This document shows positions 43,109 to 53,579 of a stretch of DNA of 64,000 nucleotides, piece by piece. The notes beneath the pieces were generated by a model. The model searched no databases. It was given only the letters and a program-made list of their open reading frames with translations, and was not told where the DNA came from. Made by a program: the position numbers and the translations under genes. This stretch comes from Stemphylium vesicarium (lineage: Eukaryota; Ascomycota; Dothideomycetes; Pleosporales; Pleosporaceae). The stretch covers positions 62,001-126,000 of the forward strand of contig QXCR01000060.1 of assembly GCA_004380135.1 (NCBI GenBank). The letters run 5' to 3'. Numbering within the stretch: the first letter of the stretch is position 1; the number at the start of each line of letters is the position of its first letter.

Positions 43109-45372
43109 CCGACCGACACTCCGACACCAAGACCCGTTACCCGAGGGCAAAGGAAAGGAAGGCAAAAAACAGATGCCCATGTTCGCCAACGCTATCTAAA
43201 TCCACTTTTGCATACTCCACATATACGCGCCTGCTCCACCTTTGCCCTTGTTTCTTTTCCCTACCCTTTCTCCGCCGCTAGTCCGTGTGCAGCTATTGTC
43301 GTCGTGTTCACAGTTGCACCAGCCTCATTCACCTTGTTCGCGTTTTTGGGCCCTGTATATTGGCGGGGTGTCACGGGCGCGGTCATGGTCACGGTCGTTT
43401 GTCGCGGCCATAAGGCGATCATAATATCCGCACCCTGTACGATAATGCGACGAAATTTCTGGGAACAAGGCAAAACGATAGAGAGGGCGGAAGAGCAAGG
43501 GAGGGAAGAGAGGGATCGCGATACCCGTTATCAGGACGGGAAATCTCACCGCGCGATGCCGTGCATGTCGGACCTGACCTGACGTCTTGGGTCTCCCATC
43601 CCGTGTTTCGTTCGTCTGAACTTCTTGTCATGTTTTCCTGGGTCCATGACTTGCAGCAGCAGCATCCTGTCATCTCGTCTCTTGATGCGGGGAAACAGGA
43701 TGTCGATTTCTCCGTCCCGTTCTTTATTTCCTTTGCTTCTTTTTCTTGTAATTCCCGCGTTTGTCGCCTCCGGCGAAAAGATTCTGCTATCTCTCTTATC
43801 GAGGGAGATTGGCAATGGGTGAAAGCACACACCCCACACGTATACTGACAGAACGTACGAGATGCTGTCGTTAATGTGAAACCAACTATCTCGTGCCTCG
43901 CGTGCACGAAAGTGGCTCGGGGAAAGAGTTGACGACTCAACGGCTGTTCTCACTCTCCTACCCGAACATGCACGCGACGAGAAGAAAGGAAAGTAGACAA
44001 AGAAGCGGGAATCAAAATTAAAGTCTCGCACACGTACGCTGCGTTTGCTGGTCCTTTTTTGCCACGAGGGAACGAGAGAAGGGGGGAAAGAAGAGAGGGA
44101 CTGTGGTCGACAAGGTTTGATGATGGTGGTTGAAGCGTGTTTGATCGACGCTGGGTGAGGGTGGGTGAGGTGGAGATTTATGTGTGCGAACGGACGGACG
44201 GGAAGGATGGAGGGGGATTGAGGGTTTTTGAGCTGCCCGAGGAGAAGGAACGAAGGATGAGGTGATCAAGGGCAAGGCGAGGCGAGGCGTGGCGTCGAGA
44301 GGGAAATGGGTGGCTATCATGTGATTGCGCGTTCGAGCGAGCTACCTGTAGTGGCGAGACGCGTATTGGACGTCTATGATGACAATGGTCGCCTCGCGTG
44401 CGTTCGCTGCTTGCTTTTGTCTCTGTTGAGCGAGCGTCGGTGCTTGCTTTTTTAGAATAGCCGAGTCTGCAATGTTTTGCGCATGCTGTGTGTTTTGACT
44501 GTTTGTTTGTTTGTTTGCTTGCTGTTGTTGTTGTCCTCCAGTGTAGCGTTGAGATAAATTGGTATATTGAGACTGCCCATACGGGAAAGCTGAGGGTTGG
44601 GTTGATAAACTAGAAAGAGCGGGTCTGACTTCGACCATGGTACAGCGAAGGGGACCATGGTACTTACACTGCGCCAATGCGTGTCTTACCTCTTCGGTCG
44701 TTCCAAATTCTGGACTGATATGCTGGCGTTGCGGGGTTGTGCAGCGGAGGCTCGCCCATCAGTTGATTGGGACCCCTCATCGCAGCTGCCCACATTAGGC
44801 CAATCATCTTCCTTGGCCCCCACCTTGGCTATTCACTTAGTGACTTCCGCTCCACTGCAGCTATACGTTAGCTACACTTCAGCTGAACTTCGTCACACAG
44901 CGGTTCTCTCCTCTCATGGCAAATAAAGAGATCTGTATCCTGTCTTGCAACGTGTTGTTTCACCTCTGGCATCGCTTTCTTCTTGACGACATTCCAAACC
45001 ACGGCCTTCTGACCGAGAGCGGTTTTCAATCTGTGAGGAGGAAGGTACTCTTCGGATTGACGGCCTCATGTTGAAGTCCACAAGGCTGAGCGATTGAGAT
45101 TCAATCTTCGACAAGAAGAACGAGGATCTCTTGGAGCTTATCGAAGTGTGCAGCACCGGCACTTCAAGTAGGCGTGAAGTCACAAACGATCTTGTCGAGA
45201 CATACATCGAAAATGACTATCAGTCAAGCCAGGCCAGTCCTCTTGACGCCGTTGATCAGCCGGAAAGTGAGATAATAAAGCTCTTGTGTGGATCACGTGT
45301 TCCTCATACAATGAACAAGCACTGACTGAACCTGTCAGTTTCTCAAAGCGGATGGGACCTCCCTCAGGGTAA

Positions 45373-46645
45373 TTCACACCGACACCTCTGTCACAACATC
45401 TGTATACTCGCATTGCACCTTTTGCGCGAATTCCAGACCCCTATCTGAGCGTATTGAGAGAAAAAACCGCGGCCTATTTTTTCACTCGACCATCACTGCC
45501 TGTTTTGTCTTTTCCCGATCTATGTCATGATACTCGAGAGGATTATCTCAGTGAGTAAGCAAAATTTAGGCCTGGAATGCTTGCTAAATTTGATCTCACA
45601 GGTTTCATCTTCCGATCACGTCCAAGTAGTGTTGGCTGGGTCTGCGCCAGCGCATCATTCACATACCGCTTTCCTAGTAGACCCATGTACATTTTCATGC
45701 GTGATTTATCAGAGCGCAAACACGGTGACGCGATCGACCACATTCCACTTGGAATTCAGGATGGTGCTGCAAATGCATATGCCTTCTTCATTCCCAGTAT
45801 GATGATACGGTACGCACTTGATGACATGGAAGCTGTGGCCGACTACTGGAAACATAAGTTTTCGGTGCACGAACGAATGCTGGGTATTGATTATAGGGAT
45901 GATAACAATAGCCGTCCAGATCTGGTTAACGTCGATTTCAAATCCCTTGTGAAGGTTCTAAATGATGCCGACGACGCTATTGCATACATCACTTGGACAT
46001 TCAAAGGTTTCACGCAAATGCTCGATTCCTTGGGTACGGTCACCGATCGATACCAGAAGCAAGCGACTGCCCACGATGAGTCAGAAGATGATGTCTTCAA
46101 CACCACACGTGTCCTGTCAGAAACGCATGCTGCTTTGCGCTGTCGGAACATGGAGATACAGAATGATGCCGAATATCTCTTCAAGAGATGCCAGCTCATG
46201 TCTCAAAGAGTACGCGTCCTAGATTATGACCAGGTCAATGTGTTTGCTAACCCCACTCAGGTCTACACTGTCATCGCTCAACAGAATTCTAAGCTCACTC
46301 TTCGTGACAGCAAGGTCATGAAGATCATCGCTGCAATAACGATGTTCTTTCTTCCAGCAACCTTTGTAGCTGTAAGTCACCATGGCTCGCTATCCCATCC
46401 TTCTCTCTGACAAGCTCCAGACTTTCTTCAGCACGTCGTTCTTCGACTTCAATAGCAACTTGAACGGCCGAATCTATTCAGATTGGCTGTGGCTGTGTTT
46501 TCTCGCCACTGTCGTTCTCACGGTTCTGGTCGCGGTCGGTACCTGGCGCACATGGAAAACAAAGAAGGAGAAATCTCCCAAAGCTACAGAAGCCTCGGTA
46601 GATGACGACTCAACAACGGAGTCAGAGACAAGCACTGAGGTGTGA
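45373..46645 (+). CDS. CorA-like divalent-cation-transporter family protein, 5' end unresolved
   Basis: Exons 45602-46371 and 46421-46645 are secure. An upstream exon ending at 45550 (open from 45373) joins in the right phase through a GTGAGT...CACAG intron. The secure part has a helical domain (SMMIRYALDDMEAVADYWKH, then AALRCRNMEIQNDAEYLFKR). Two C-terminal membrane segments follow: KIIAAITMFFLPATFVATFF and WLWLCFLATVVLTVLVAVGTW, with an acidic tail. This architecture matches fungal CorA-like Mg2+ transporter-fold proteins, though the canonical GMN motif after the first membrane segment is absent (TSFFDFN instead). That is common in the fungal subfamily and makes cation transport uncertain. 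The true start probably lies further upstream, around 45000, and could not be settled. It is near an intact HET gene, and many such proteins occur in accessory regions. Confidence 0.7.
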
Positions 46646-47490
46646 TGGAATTCTGGGGCTGGATCCTTTCCAAGACCCCATGTTCTCCAGGTGTCGCTAT
46701 GGACACCCATTCTCAAGGAAGTGTTCCTGTGGTTCTTCAGGATTCTGTTTCAGCACCACCTACCACTGCAGCAAGGTTAGCGTCGTCCATAGTTCAACCT
46801 TGAGTATTTGGTAGCCATAATATCGGTGATCTCATTGACAACAGGCATGCTACCAGGTCGGCCCGCTGCAGTGTGGATCCCGCATTTTGTATGTCCATTC
46901 TGTAGCCTCCAAAACAGGTGCAAGAAGCCTACATTCATACCCGAGGTGTTCAGTCGCGTTCAACATGGCTTTGTACGCTATTGAAATTGCACTGTCAAAC
47001 ATTGCGAGCGAATGTTGAGTATTCATTGTCATGCTGTTTGGGAGAGAGCATCAAAGTACCAGGAATTCATCTCTGAGTTCCTAGAGACTGTCATGCCATA
47101 TGGATATCGTGGTAGAAGTCTGTGTTTAGACCAGCCCTTCAGTCGGGACTTGCATAGTGTGACCTAGGACCAGCGATGTTTTTAGCGGCGAGTATGCGAG
47201 GTGATTACCATTTATTTGGTGCTCCGACGGGACAACTGCGTAGCATCATGCTGTTGACCGTTGCCAACGTTCATTGCACTCAAGAAGCTTTAACACGGGC
47301 AAAAGATGCTAGTGCATACTTGTTAAGCAGTCGATCTCCCAAGATTGTGTTGCGAATAGATGCTAAGTAGTATAAAACAACCCGCTTGTATGGATCTGGG
47401 CTTATTGTCCGAGCACATACGCGATAACAAGAAAATCGAAAACACCCTGGCCATAGTGCATAACAAAAGATGCACGCTTTTCCCCACACA
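46646..47490. other. Convergent intergenic region
   Basis: This lies between the 3' ends of the CorA-like gene (+) and the HET gene (-). No supported coding frame, repeat or RNA gene. Confidence 0.5.
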
Positions 47491-49272
47491 TCAGACCAAG
47501 CAAAACTCGCACTCTTGTGCCAGACCAGCCTCCAGATCGTCTATAAGCTTCCCATGCATTAATTCATCGACATATGCTTGACCAATGAGAAGAAAGTTAT
47601 CCCTGTAAGGCCGAAGAACGAAAGGTGATTGCCCGCCGTAAAGAACTACGACGATATCTCCTGATCGCATCGCTGCTGGTCCGAGACCAAAGTTACCATT
47701 TGCTGTTTCGAATATTCTTCGTCCCGTGCATACGTGCTCGGCTTCTTCCAAAAACTCATCCCAAGAGGGCAAGTTCTGTCCAAAGGCCACATAGTCTACG
47801 CCGGATTTTAGAGACTCTATGAGTCTCAAGAAGCTCGCGATAAAAGTGAATTGTTGCTCTGAGCTTACATCCGCTATTGGGTATGGGTCATTCGTTGTGG
47901 AACCGGCGGTCAATGTCCGGGCTAGAACGTTGGAGAGCTGTAGCTTGCTGGCAAAATCTGTTGCTTTCCGACTTACGATTTCATTGAAATTCTCTAGAAA
48001 CGGGTGATTTCTGTTGCTTTTCAGGGTGTCCTCCTGGCTCATGATAATATGAGTATAAGTGACGCTGCTGTAAAGAATCCCCTTCAAGCGAAGATGCTTC
48101 AAATCCAGCTCAAGGACGTGATCTTGTAGCTTGACGTCGACGTCCTTGCACGCGCTGAGTGTCGAGCTGTCGTGAGGTATCGCCCTTATATACTCAAAGC
48201 GATCCCAATCTATGGCCCAGGATGGAAGATTCCCATTGCCTCGGTGGTACTCGTCACCATGGTCGATTTGCTCGAAAACCTGAAGGTCCGAATACAACTG
48301 AATCATGACAACGACGACGTTGGCAAAGATATCCTCAGCGCTACTTTCATAACTTATCGTGACCGCTTGTGCTTCGGTTTTTGGCTCAACAAGAGCAAGA
48401 ATCCCGTATACCTTGTCTCGACTATCTGTAGCTTTGAAAGCGCTACAGGATCCCAGAAGGTCGAAAAGGTTCTGCGGCTTTTGTTGCATTCCATACATGG
48501 TGGACGCGCCCCAGACAGACATTTCTCCGTAGAAAGCATTCGTGTCATAATCTAGACCTCTTGCAGGCTCAACATTCGACAAAAATTCCGCAACAGACCC
48601 CACATCTTCCCACTCCAATTCAGAGTCGCCGAGCATCATAGTCGCGTTTCTGGCTAGGACCACTTCCTGGACGCACCAGATTCGACTGAACCACGTCATA
48701 TTGTATAGAGTAGGCAGTAATTCTTGGATCCAAGTCGCGAGAACAGTGCCCGAGATGGCTGTCCGGTATGCTTCTATTGAAGCGTCGCTGTCCAGTCCCT
48801 GATCTCCAGCATGTGTGATCAAGTTCACGAGTACTTTCACGAGTGCAGCGATGCTCTCAGATGTTTCCTTGTCGACCTCTCCCAACCATACCACCACGCT
48901 TTCTGCCAGTGAGTATATCTCGTTCATGAGTGGTATCTGGCAGTTCTTCTCCTCATTGTTGTGTTGGTCGATACAAATTGCGTCTGCCCAAATCAAGCGG
49001 GATCTGTCTCGACGCCGTAGCTTCCGCAAGGCGTTGAACAGACTGACAGTTGCTCGAAAAGGTATTCCGTCGCAGAAAATCTCGATACGATTGCCTGAAT
49101 CGCCCCACACGTAGGAGAGAGCCTCGTACTGAGGTCTATCGGTTGCATCTAGATCGATCCGCAAACGTTGGCATTCAAGTGTATCGGTGTCGCATCTAGA
49201 GGGATGTATTTCTAGCAATCGTATCTCACGACCTGTCAAAGGTCTGCGCGCATCGTCCATTTTGTCGGTCAT
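47491..49272 (-). CDS. HET-domain protein (heterokaryon incompatibility type)
   Basis: An intact, intronless frame of 593 residues. The HET domain starts YEALSYVWGDSG at about 49-60, then WADAICIDQHNNEEKN (95-110), MNEIYSLAESVVVWLGE (116-132) and WFSRIWCVQEVVLA (about 190-204). The middle carries DSRDKVYGILALVEP, the usual post-HET helix motif. The C-terminus has GDIVVVLYGGQSPFVLRPY and AYVDELMHGKLID, the GGxxPFxLR and YVxxxMxG closing motifs. It is complete from an ATG at 49272; a second methionine at residue 5 is also possible. Family role: triggering incompatibility cell death through domain self-association; partner unknown. It is similar in architecture to the left-edge HET gene but clearly diverged in sequence (for example WADAICIDQ against WIDAICINQ), so not a recent duplicate. 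Confidence 0.93.
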   Translation of the reverse strand: MTDKMDDARRPLTGREIRLLEIHPSRCDTDTLECQRLRIDLDATDRPQYEALSYVWGDSGNRIEIFCDGIPFRATVSLFNALRKLRRRDRSRLIWADAICIDQHNNEEKNCQIPLMNEIYSLAESVVVWLGEVDKETSESIAALVKVLVNLITHAGDQGLDSDASIEAYRTAISGTVLATWIQELLPTLYNMTWFSRIWCVQEVVLARNATMMLGDSELEWEDVGSVAEFLSNVEPARGLDYDTNAFYGEMSVWGASTMYGMQQKPQNLFDLLGSCSAFKATDSRDKVYGILALVEPKTEAQAVTISYESSAEDIFANVVVVMIQLYSDLQVFEQIDHGDEYHRGNGNLPSWAIDWDRFEYIRAIPHDSSTLSACKDVDVKLQDHVLELDLKHLRLKGILYSSVTYTHIIMSQEDTLKSNRNHPFLENFNEIVSRKATDFASKLQLSNVLARTLTAGSTTNDPYPIADVSSEQQFTFIASFLRLIESLKSGVDYVAFGQNLPSWDEFLEEAEHVCTGRRIFETANGNFGLGPAAMRSGDIVVVLYGGQSPFVLRPYRDNFLLIGQAYVDELMHGKLIDDLEAGLAQECEFCLV

Positions 49273-50509
49273 CTAGGCGAGGAAAGTGAGGGGTGTGTCT
49301 AACTGCTTCCGATGGCGTGTCAAACGAGCTGCGCTGCCCGCCTAACTCATCATGGCCGAGACGAGATGTAGGAAATGAAGTTGAGAGAATAGAAACAAGA
49401 TCGGATTCTGAGTTTGGTGGAAATGAAGATCAAACCTGGAGGAGTGATGCGGCAGCCGACGATTTGTGATGCACGCCCGTAGGATTGCTGCGCCACCCAC
49501 ACGAACGCCACGTTTTAGGCAGCAGTTGCCGCGGTCAAGTAAACGCCACTCTTCACGCATACCGACAAGAGTGGCTGGATTTTATAATAGGAAAAGCCTA
49601 AAGGTCTATCTCCCTCCCTTCAAGGATCATCACGAGATAGCAAATATGATGAATTGAACATAGACTGGGGTCATACTCGTATCAATAACTCATGGCTAGC
49701 TCTAGACCGATATCCTATCTTTCTACGATGAACAAAGACGTTGTTGCAATCTTGCGCAACGACCGATTCGTTGCGCAGTCAGAGTGCTTGTCGGGTATCT
49801 ATATGCGTAGGAGCGATATCGGTAGCGAGTGTATGACGTTCGCGCGGACGACTCTACATGATATAGAGAATTAGTCTTCATAGCTTGCTTATCGACTCTT
49901 GCTCGGTATGAAGAAGAAAAGAATGGGGAGCCGCTGTTCTCGCAGATGGCTGGATGTTACGGTGTGCTGATCTTCAAGACTTTTTCCTAGACATGGGGCG
50001 CGCCAAGCTGCCTAATGCACAACACGTGCATCATGAGTGTCACATCTATCCCTGCGCTCAAGGTATCAACAACGCGACATTGTTCTAGTTACGACTTCAC
50101 GACGCAGTATTTGTGGTTGGATTTTCCGTTCACGCCCTTTGAGTGACAGGACGATCACGTGTCCAAACCGGGTTAAACCCGGGGATTATAAACCCGGGTA
50201 GAACGCCGACTTTCGCAGAGCTCCACAGATCGCAAGCGTCTCCCACTCTTTCCTTCTCAACCACTACCATTGGCCCACCGTTGTTCATCCTGCAGATAGA
50301 GCCAGGCCTCATGAAATATCGGATTTGTGCTAGCCTCCGCGGTTCGGTGGGCGGGGAAGATCCACCGCGAACGTGGCTAACCGTCGGATAAATCACCGAA
50401 GGATGGGGTTTCCCTTTCGACTTTTCGATTCACTAGCCACACCACGTCCTGGAAAGCCTTATTCCCTTCCACGGACTGCAGAGCCGATGGCATTGATGTA
50501 CCCATCGCG
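49273..50509. other. Divergent intergenic region (HET gene and MCT-type transporter)
   Basis: 1.2 kb between outward-facing genes. No supported frame. Its notable content is the CCGGGTT palindrome cluster (listed separately) and a second interrupted inverted repeat around 50337-50374. Confidence 0.5.
50168..50197. promoter_or_regulatory. Palindromic CCGGGTT/AACCCGG cluster upstream of the MCT-type transporter
   Basis: CCGGGTT, one A, then AACCCGG form a perfect inverted repeat at 50168-50182. A third AACCCGG copy lies at 50191-50197. This sits about 310-340 bp before the transporter start. Inverted CGG-type half-sites are the usual targets of fungal Zn2Cys6 regulators, so a regulatory role is plausible but untested. 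Confidence 0.45.
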
Positions 50510-51961
50510 ATGGCAACGCATCACGACATTGAGAAAGCCTTGGCTTCCAACAGTGGACAAACGGCCATTGAACAGGGCCATGACACGTCCTACGCCCCGA
50601 TAAATGCTACATCACGCCCGCCTTCAAGACGCGAAGAGCAAGAAGAAGATATAACACGCATCTCGACTCGCGCATCGCAAGTATCACGGACAAAAAAGAC
50701 TGTCGTCGGACTCGCCAAGACCATCACCGCACGCTCCAATGCATCCGTCATCGACCCCGGACCACCACCTGATGGAGGCGCCAAAGCCTGGATCCAGGCC
50801 TTCTCAGGTCACTTTGTAGTCTTCAACACATGGGGCATGATTGCGACGTTCGGTGTCTTCCAACAATACTACACGCTCAACCTCGGTCTTGAACCTTCGG
50901 CCGTATCATGGATCGGAAGTTTCCAAATGCTGGGCCATTTCGCCTTAGGAATGTTGACGGGACGGCTGTTCGATGCAGGCTACTTTTACTGGTCAGCCAT
51001 TCCTGGGATGCTCATCTCAGCCTTGGGAATGTTCATGACGAGCTTGTGCACGAAGTATTGGCAGTTCTTCCTTGCACAGGGCGTGATGACTGGAGTGGGG
51101 AACGGCATGCAGTTTGCGCCTGTGCTGGGGCTGGTCAGTACCTACTTCGCAAGAAACAGGAGTGTTGCGCTAGCGATTATGGCCTCCGGGAGCGCAACGG
51201 GTGGTCTCGTGTATCCGACAATCGCCAGACAACTACTTCCTCAGATCGGATTCCCGTGGACCGTGCGTGTGATGGGCTTCATGATGCTAGCGGTTGGAAC
51301 ATGTTACTGCTCGCTACTACGCCCTCGACTACCACCTCGCAAATCTGGACCTGTCCTCGAACTTAGCGCGTTCACAGAGCTTCCCTACAGCATATTCCTG
51401 CTCGGGGTCTTTCTGATCGCGTTAGGACAATACTTCGCCTTTTACTACATATCCTCCTTCGCCATCGACATACTCAATCTCCCATATGGAACTTCCATCA
51501 ACGTCCTTCTTGTATTAAACGGCGTCGGTGTCCTCGGGCGCCTCATTCCGTCTTGGTTTGCCGACAAATGCACCGGCCCGTACAACATACTCATACCCTT
51601 CTGCTTCGTGTCGGCATTGGTTTTGTACTTCTGGCCCCTCGTTACCAGCGGGCCTAGACTATACGCCTGGGCTGTATGTTATGGATTCTTTGTCGCGGGC
51701 TTTCAAGGGATCTTTCCAGCAGTGATGACGACACTGACAAAGGACATGAGCAAAGTCGGCACGAGGAATGGCCAGGGCCTTGCAATTGTGGGGATCGGCA
51801 CTTTCATCGGGCCACCGATTGCAGGAGCGTTAATACAGAGTTACGGCGGTGGATATCTGAGTGCGCAAATGTTTGCGGCTACTGCGGTGCTACTGGGGAG
51901 TTGTATACTAGTAGTGGGAAGATGGGCTATCACCGGCCTAACGTTCAAGGTAAAAGTCTGA
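50510..51961 (+). CDS. MFS transporter, monocarboxylate-porter (MCT) family
   Basis: An intronless frame of 483 residues. A disordered, charged N-terminus of about 80 residues leads to the MCT signature PPPDGGAKAWIQAFSG and then FNTWGMIATFGVFQQYY in TM1. Next are SWIGSFQMLGHFALGMLTGR, GVMTGVGNGMQFAPVLGL and a central loop before LPYSIFLLGVFLIALGQYFAF. The second half has NGVGVLGRLIPSWFADK and GIGTFIGPPIAGALIQ. Twelve membrane segments fit. Family members carry monocarboxylates, riboflavin or other small acids, and fungal members are diverse, so the substrate is unknown. The ATG at 50510 was chosen as the first in frame with coding-like sequence after it. An in-frame methionine just upstream in another phase was ignored. 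The palindrome cluster in its promoter suggests dedicated regulation. Confidence 0.92.
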   Translation: MATHHDIEKALASNSGQTAIEQGHDTSYAPINATSRPPSRREEQEEDITRISTRASQVSRTKKTVVGLAKTITARSNASVIDPGPPPDGGAKAWIQAFSGHFVVFNTWGMIATFGVFQQYYTLNLGLEPSAVSWIGSFQMLGHFALGMLTGRLFDAGYFYWSAIPGMLISALGMFMTSLCTKYWQFFLAQGVMTGVGNGMQFAPVLGLVSTYFARNRSVALAIMASGSATGGLVYPTIARQLLPQIGFPWTVRVMGFMMLAVGTCYCSLLRPRLPPRKSGPVLELSAFTELPYSIFLLGVFLIALGQYFAFYYISSFAIDILNLPYGTSINVLLVLNGVGVLGRLIPSWFADKCTGPYNILIPFCFVSALVLYFWPLVTSGPRLYAWAVCYGFFVAGFQGIFPAVMTTLTKDMSKVGTRNGQGLAIVGIGTFIGPPIAGALIQSYGGGYLSAQMFAATAVLLGSCILVVGRWAITGLTFKVKV

Positions 51962-52026
51962 GAGAAACATCCAATTAAAGCAAGGTACATATCCGAGTCA
52001 AGCCAACGCACTTAACCCATTCGTCT

Positions 52027-52929
52027 TTACATGACCCGCCTCGCACCCCTAAGCGTCGTAGCAGCCGCACCCCTGTTCCTCACCCCATCAATCGGCACAT
52101 ACGTCCCATTCAACCCACACCCCGGATGCCCCTCACACGTCGAGATAGTATGCACATACCTAATCCTACCCCCCTCAACCCTAAACGTATGGCTGTCCGG
52201 CGCCGGCACCTCACTCGCGCGATCCAGCCCGGGAAACCCCACATAAATATTCACAACCCCCATCTCCACATCAACCACATACCTGCGATCCACCAGTTTG
52301 ACCGTACTCGGTAGTCCCAAATGACACGTCTCGCTCATCGTCATTTCCGCATCCGTATACGCGCCTCCTTCTAGCCTCGCACACGGCGTTGCAAACGGCA
52401 CAGTGACATTGACGTTGCCGAAACGGTCAAAGTATGCATCGCCAGCCGCTTGGATGACTTGTCGCGTATCTTGTTGGTCTTCCGGGATGCGATCCCACGT
52501 CTCCAGCCCATTCCAATACGCAGTCCCTGTTGCGTTAAACAGCCAATCCCCCGCATCACTAACCAGCGTCTCCATCTTCTGTATAAACGTCCCGTCACCT
52601 TCAACGCGCACACCGAGAACATACGGATGCGGTTCCTCCGCTGCGATGATCTCGGTGAATGCGCGGCACGAATACGGGTCGAGGAATACGCGCGCGTTGG
52701 ACGAGTTGAGTGGAGTGTTGATGATGGAGGACGGCGTGGAGATGTTGGCTGCCGCAAATTGCTCAGTGTAGGTCAGGTTGGGCGCGAGGAATGTGGTAAG
52801 CAGGGTGCGGTTTCCGCGCGTTTGTGCGGAGAGGTAGAGGGATGTGATAGTTGTTAGAAATTCGCGGGAACAGGATGATAGGGCTGGGGTGGTGAGCGCG
52901 AGGGCGGTGAGGAGGGTGGGGAGGTGCAT
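52027..52929 (-). CDS. Secreted DUF8021-type protein
   Basis: An intronless frame of 300 residues with a signal peptide (LPTLLTALALTTPALS, about 1-18) right before the first cysteine. The body has the pattern I associate with the fungal secreted DUF8021 family: SCRAFTEIIAAEEPHPYVLG, DAGDWLFNATGTAYWNGLETW, then RQVIQAAGDAYFDRFGNVNV. These are followed by VPFATPCARLEGGAYT, RRYVVDVEMGVVNIYVGFPG and DSHTFRVEGGRIRYVHTIS. Several N-glycosylation sequons (NRT, NLT, NIS, NVT) support passage through the secretory route. Seven cysteines are visible after the signal region. The biochemical role of the family is not established; the SnoaL-like appearance of the second half is inference. It is tail-to-tail with the MCT-type transporter, 65 bp apart. 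Confidence 0.85.
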   Translation of the reverse strand: MHLPTLLTALALTTPALSSCSREFLTTITSLYLSAQTRGNRTLLTTFLAPNLTYTEQFAAANISTPSSIINTPLNSSNARVFLDPYSCRAFTEIIAAEEPHPYVLGVRVEGDGTFIQKMETLVSDAGDWLFNATGTAYWNGLETWDRIPEDQQDTRQVIQAAGDAYFDRFGNVNVTVPFATPCARLEGGAYTDAEMTMSETCHLGLPSTVKLVDRRYVVDVEMGVVNIYVGFPGLDRASEVPAPDSHTFRVEGGRIRYVHTISTCEGHPGCGLNGTYVPIDGVRNRGAAATTLRGARRVM

Positions 52930-53579
52930 GGTGGAGGTGCTGTGGGCTTGCGAAGCCGGTGATGGTTGTGCGCGAAGGTGTTTGCGACCGTGTTGTCGGT
53001 TTTATGGGGATACGGGTGGCTGTTGAGGGAGTTGAACTGCCGTTTGGGGTAATTTGGGGTTCCTTGCTCGGACATGGGTTCGTTGCGGATGGTCCTGCAT
53101 AGACGTTAATATACAGCTATTGTGTGGGGCTCTGGAAACATCAGCGTCAACTTAGGCAGAATTCGCCAGATGAACAGGGATGCTCTTGCTATACGATAGT
53201 GTGCGAAGCGTATAGGTGTTCGATATCAACTACATCATCTCACTGGACTGCATTGGTTTTCGAAGGGGCTATATTCTTTTTGAACTATACAAAGCGCCAT
53301 GCCGTATTGCCCATGTTGAAGAAGCCTCTGTTTGCCCCGTTTGACATCCTGCCTTCAATGTCTATGGATTCCTTATGTAACCCATCCATACATGGGCATT
53401 CGCAAAGCAGTGGCAGAAGGACATGGATGAAACAATTGCTGGTATCCAGAGGTTATCGAGAGATCCAAGTCGCAGACCTTTCTAAAGGGTACGTACCCTT
53501 ACTCGAAAGCGTTAGGGAGGACGGGAGAGCCGAATACGAGCCACTCAGATGAGACAGTGCGGTAGCTTGCACCAAAGTC
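52930..53579. other. Intergenic region upstream of the DUF8021 gene
   Basis: No supported coding frame. An ATG-started frame at 53124-53552 (plus) has no recognisable motif and runs opposite to the neighbouring genes. It is considered chance. Confidence 0.45.

Larger units (their letters stand above)
40503..45372. other. Gene-poor, microsatellite-rich region of 4.9 kb
   Basis: No gene firmly supported. It is dense in simple repeats (listed separately) and pyrimidine-rich tracts. A minus-strand ATG-started frame at 44342-44638 encodes a Gln/Asn-rich 98-residue peptide (PSAFPYGQSQYTNLSQRY near its start) that could be an exon but lacks a partner. A plus-strand stretch at about 45090-45280 (FDKKNEDLLELIEVC) may belong to the 5' part of the CorA-like gene. 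Confidence 0.45.

Noticed and set aside
44342..44638. Gln/Asn-rich 98-residue minus-strand frame
   Set aside because: The Gln-rich part is a reading of a simple TTG/TTTG repeat; no partner exon was found. Mentioned but not called as a gene.
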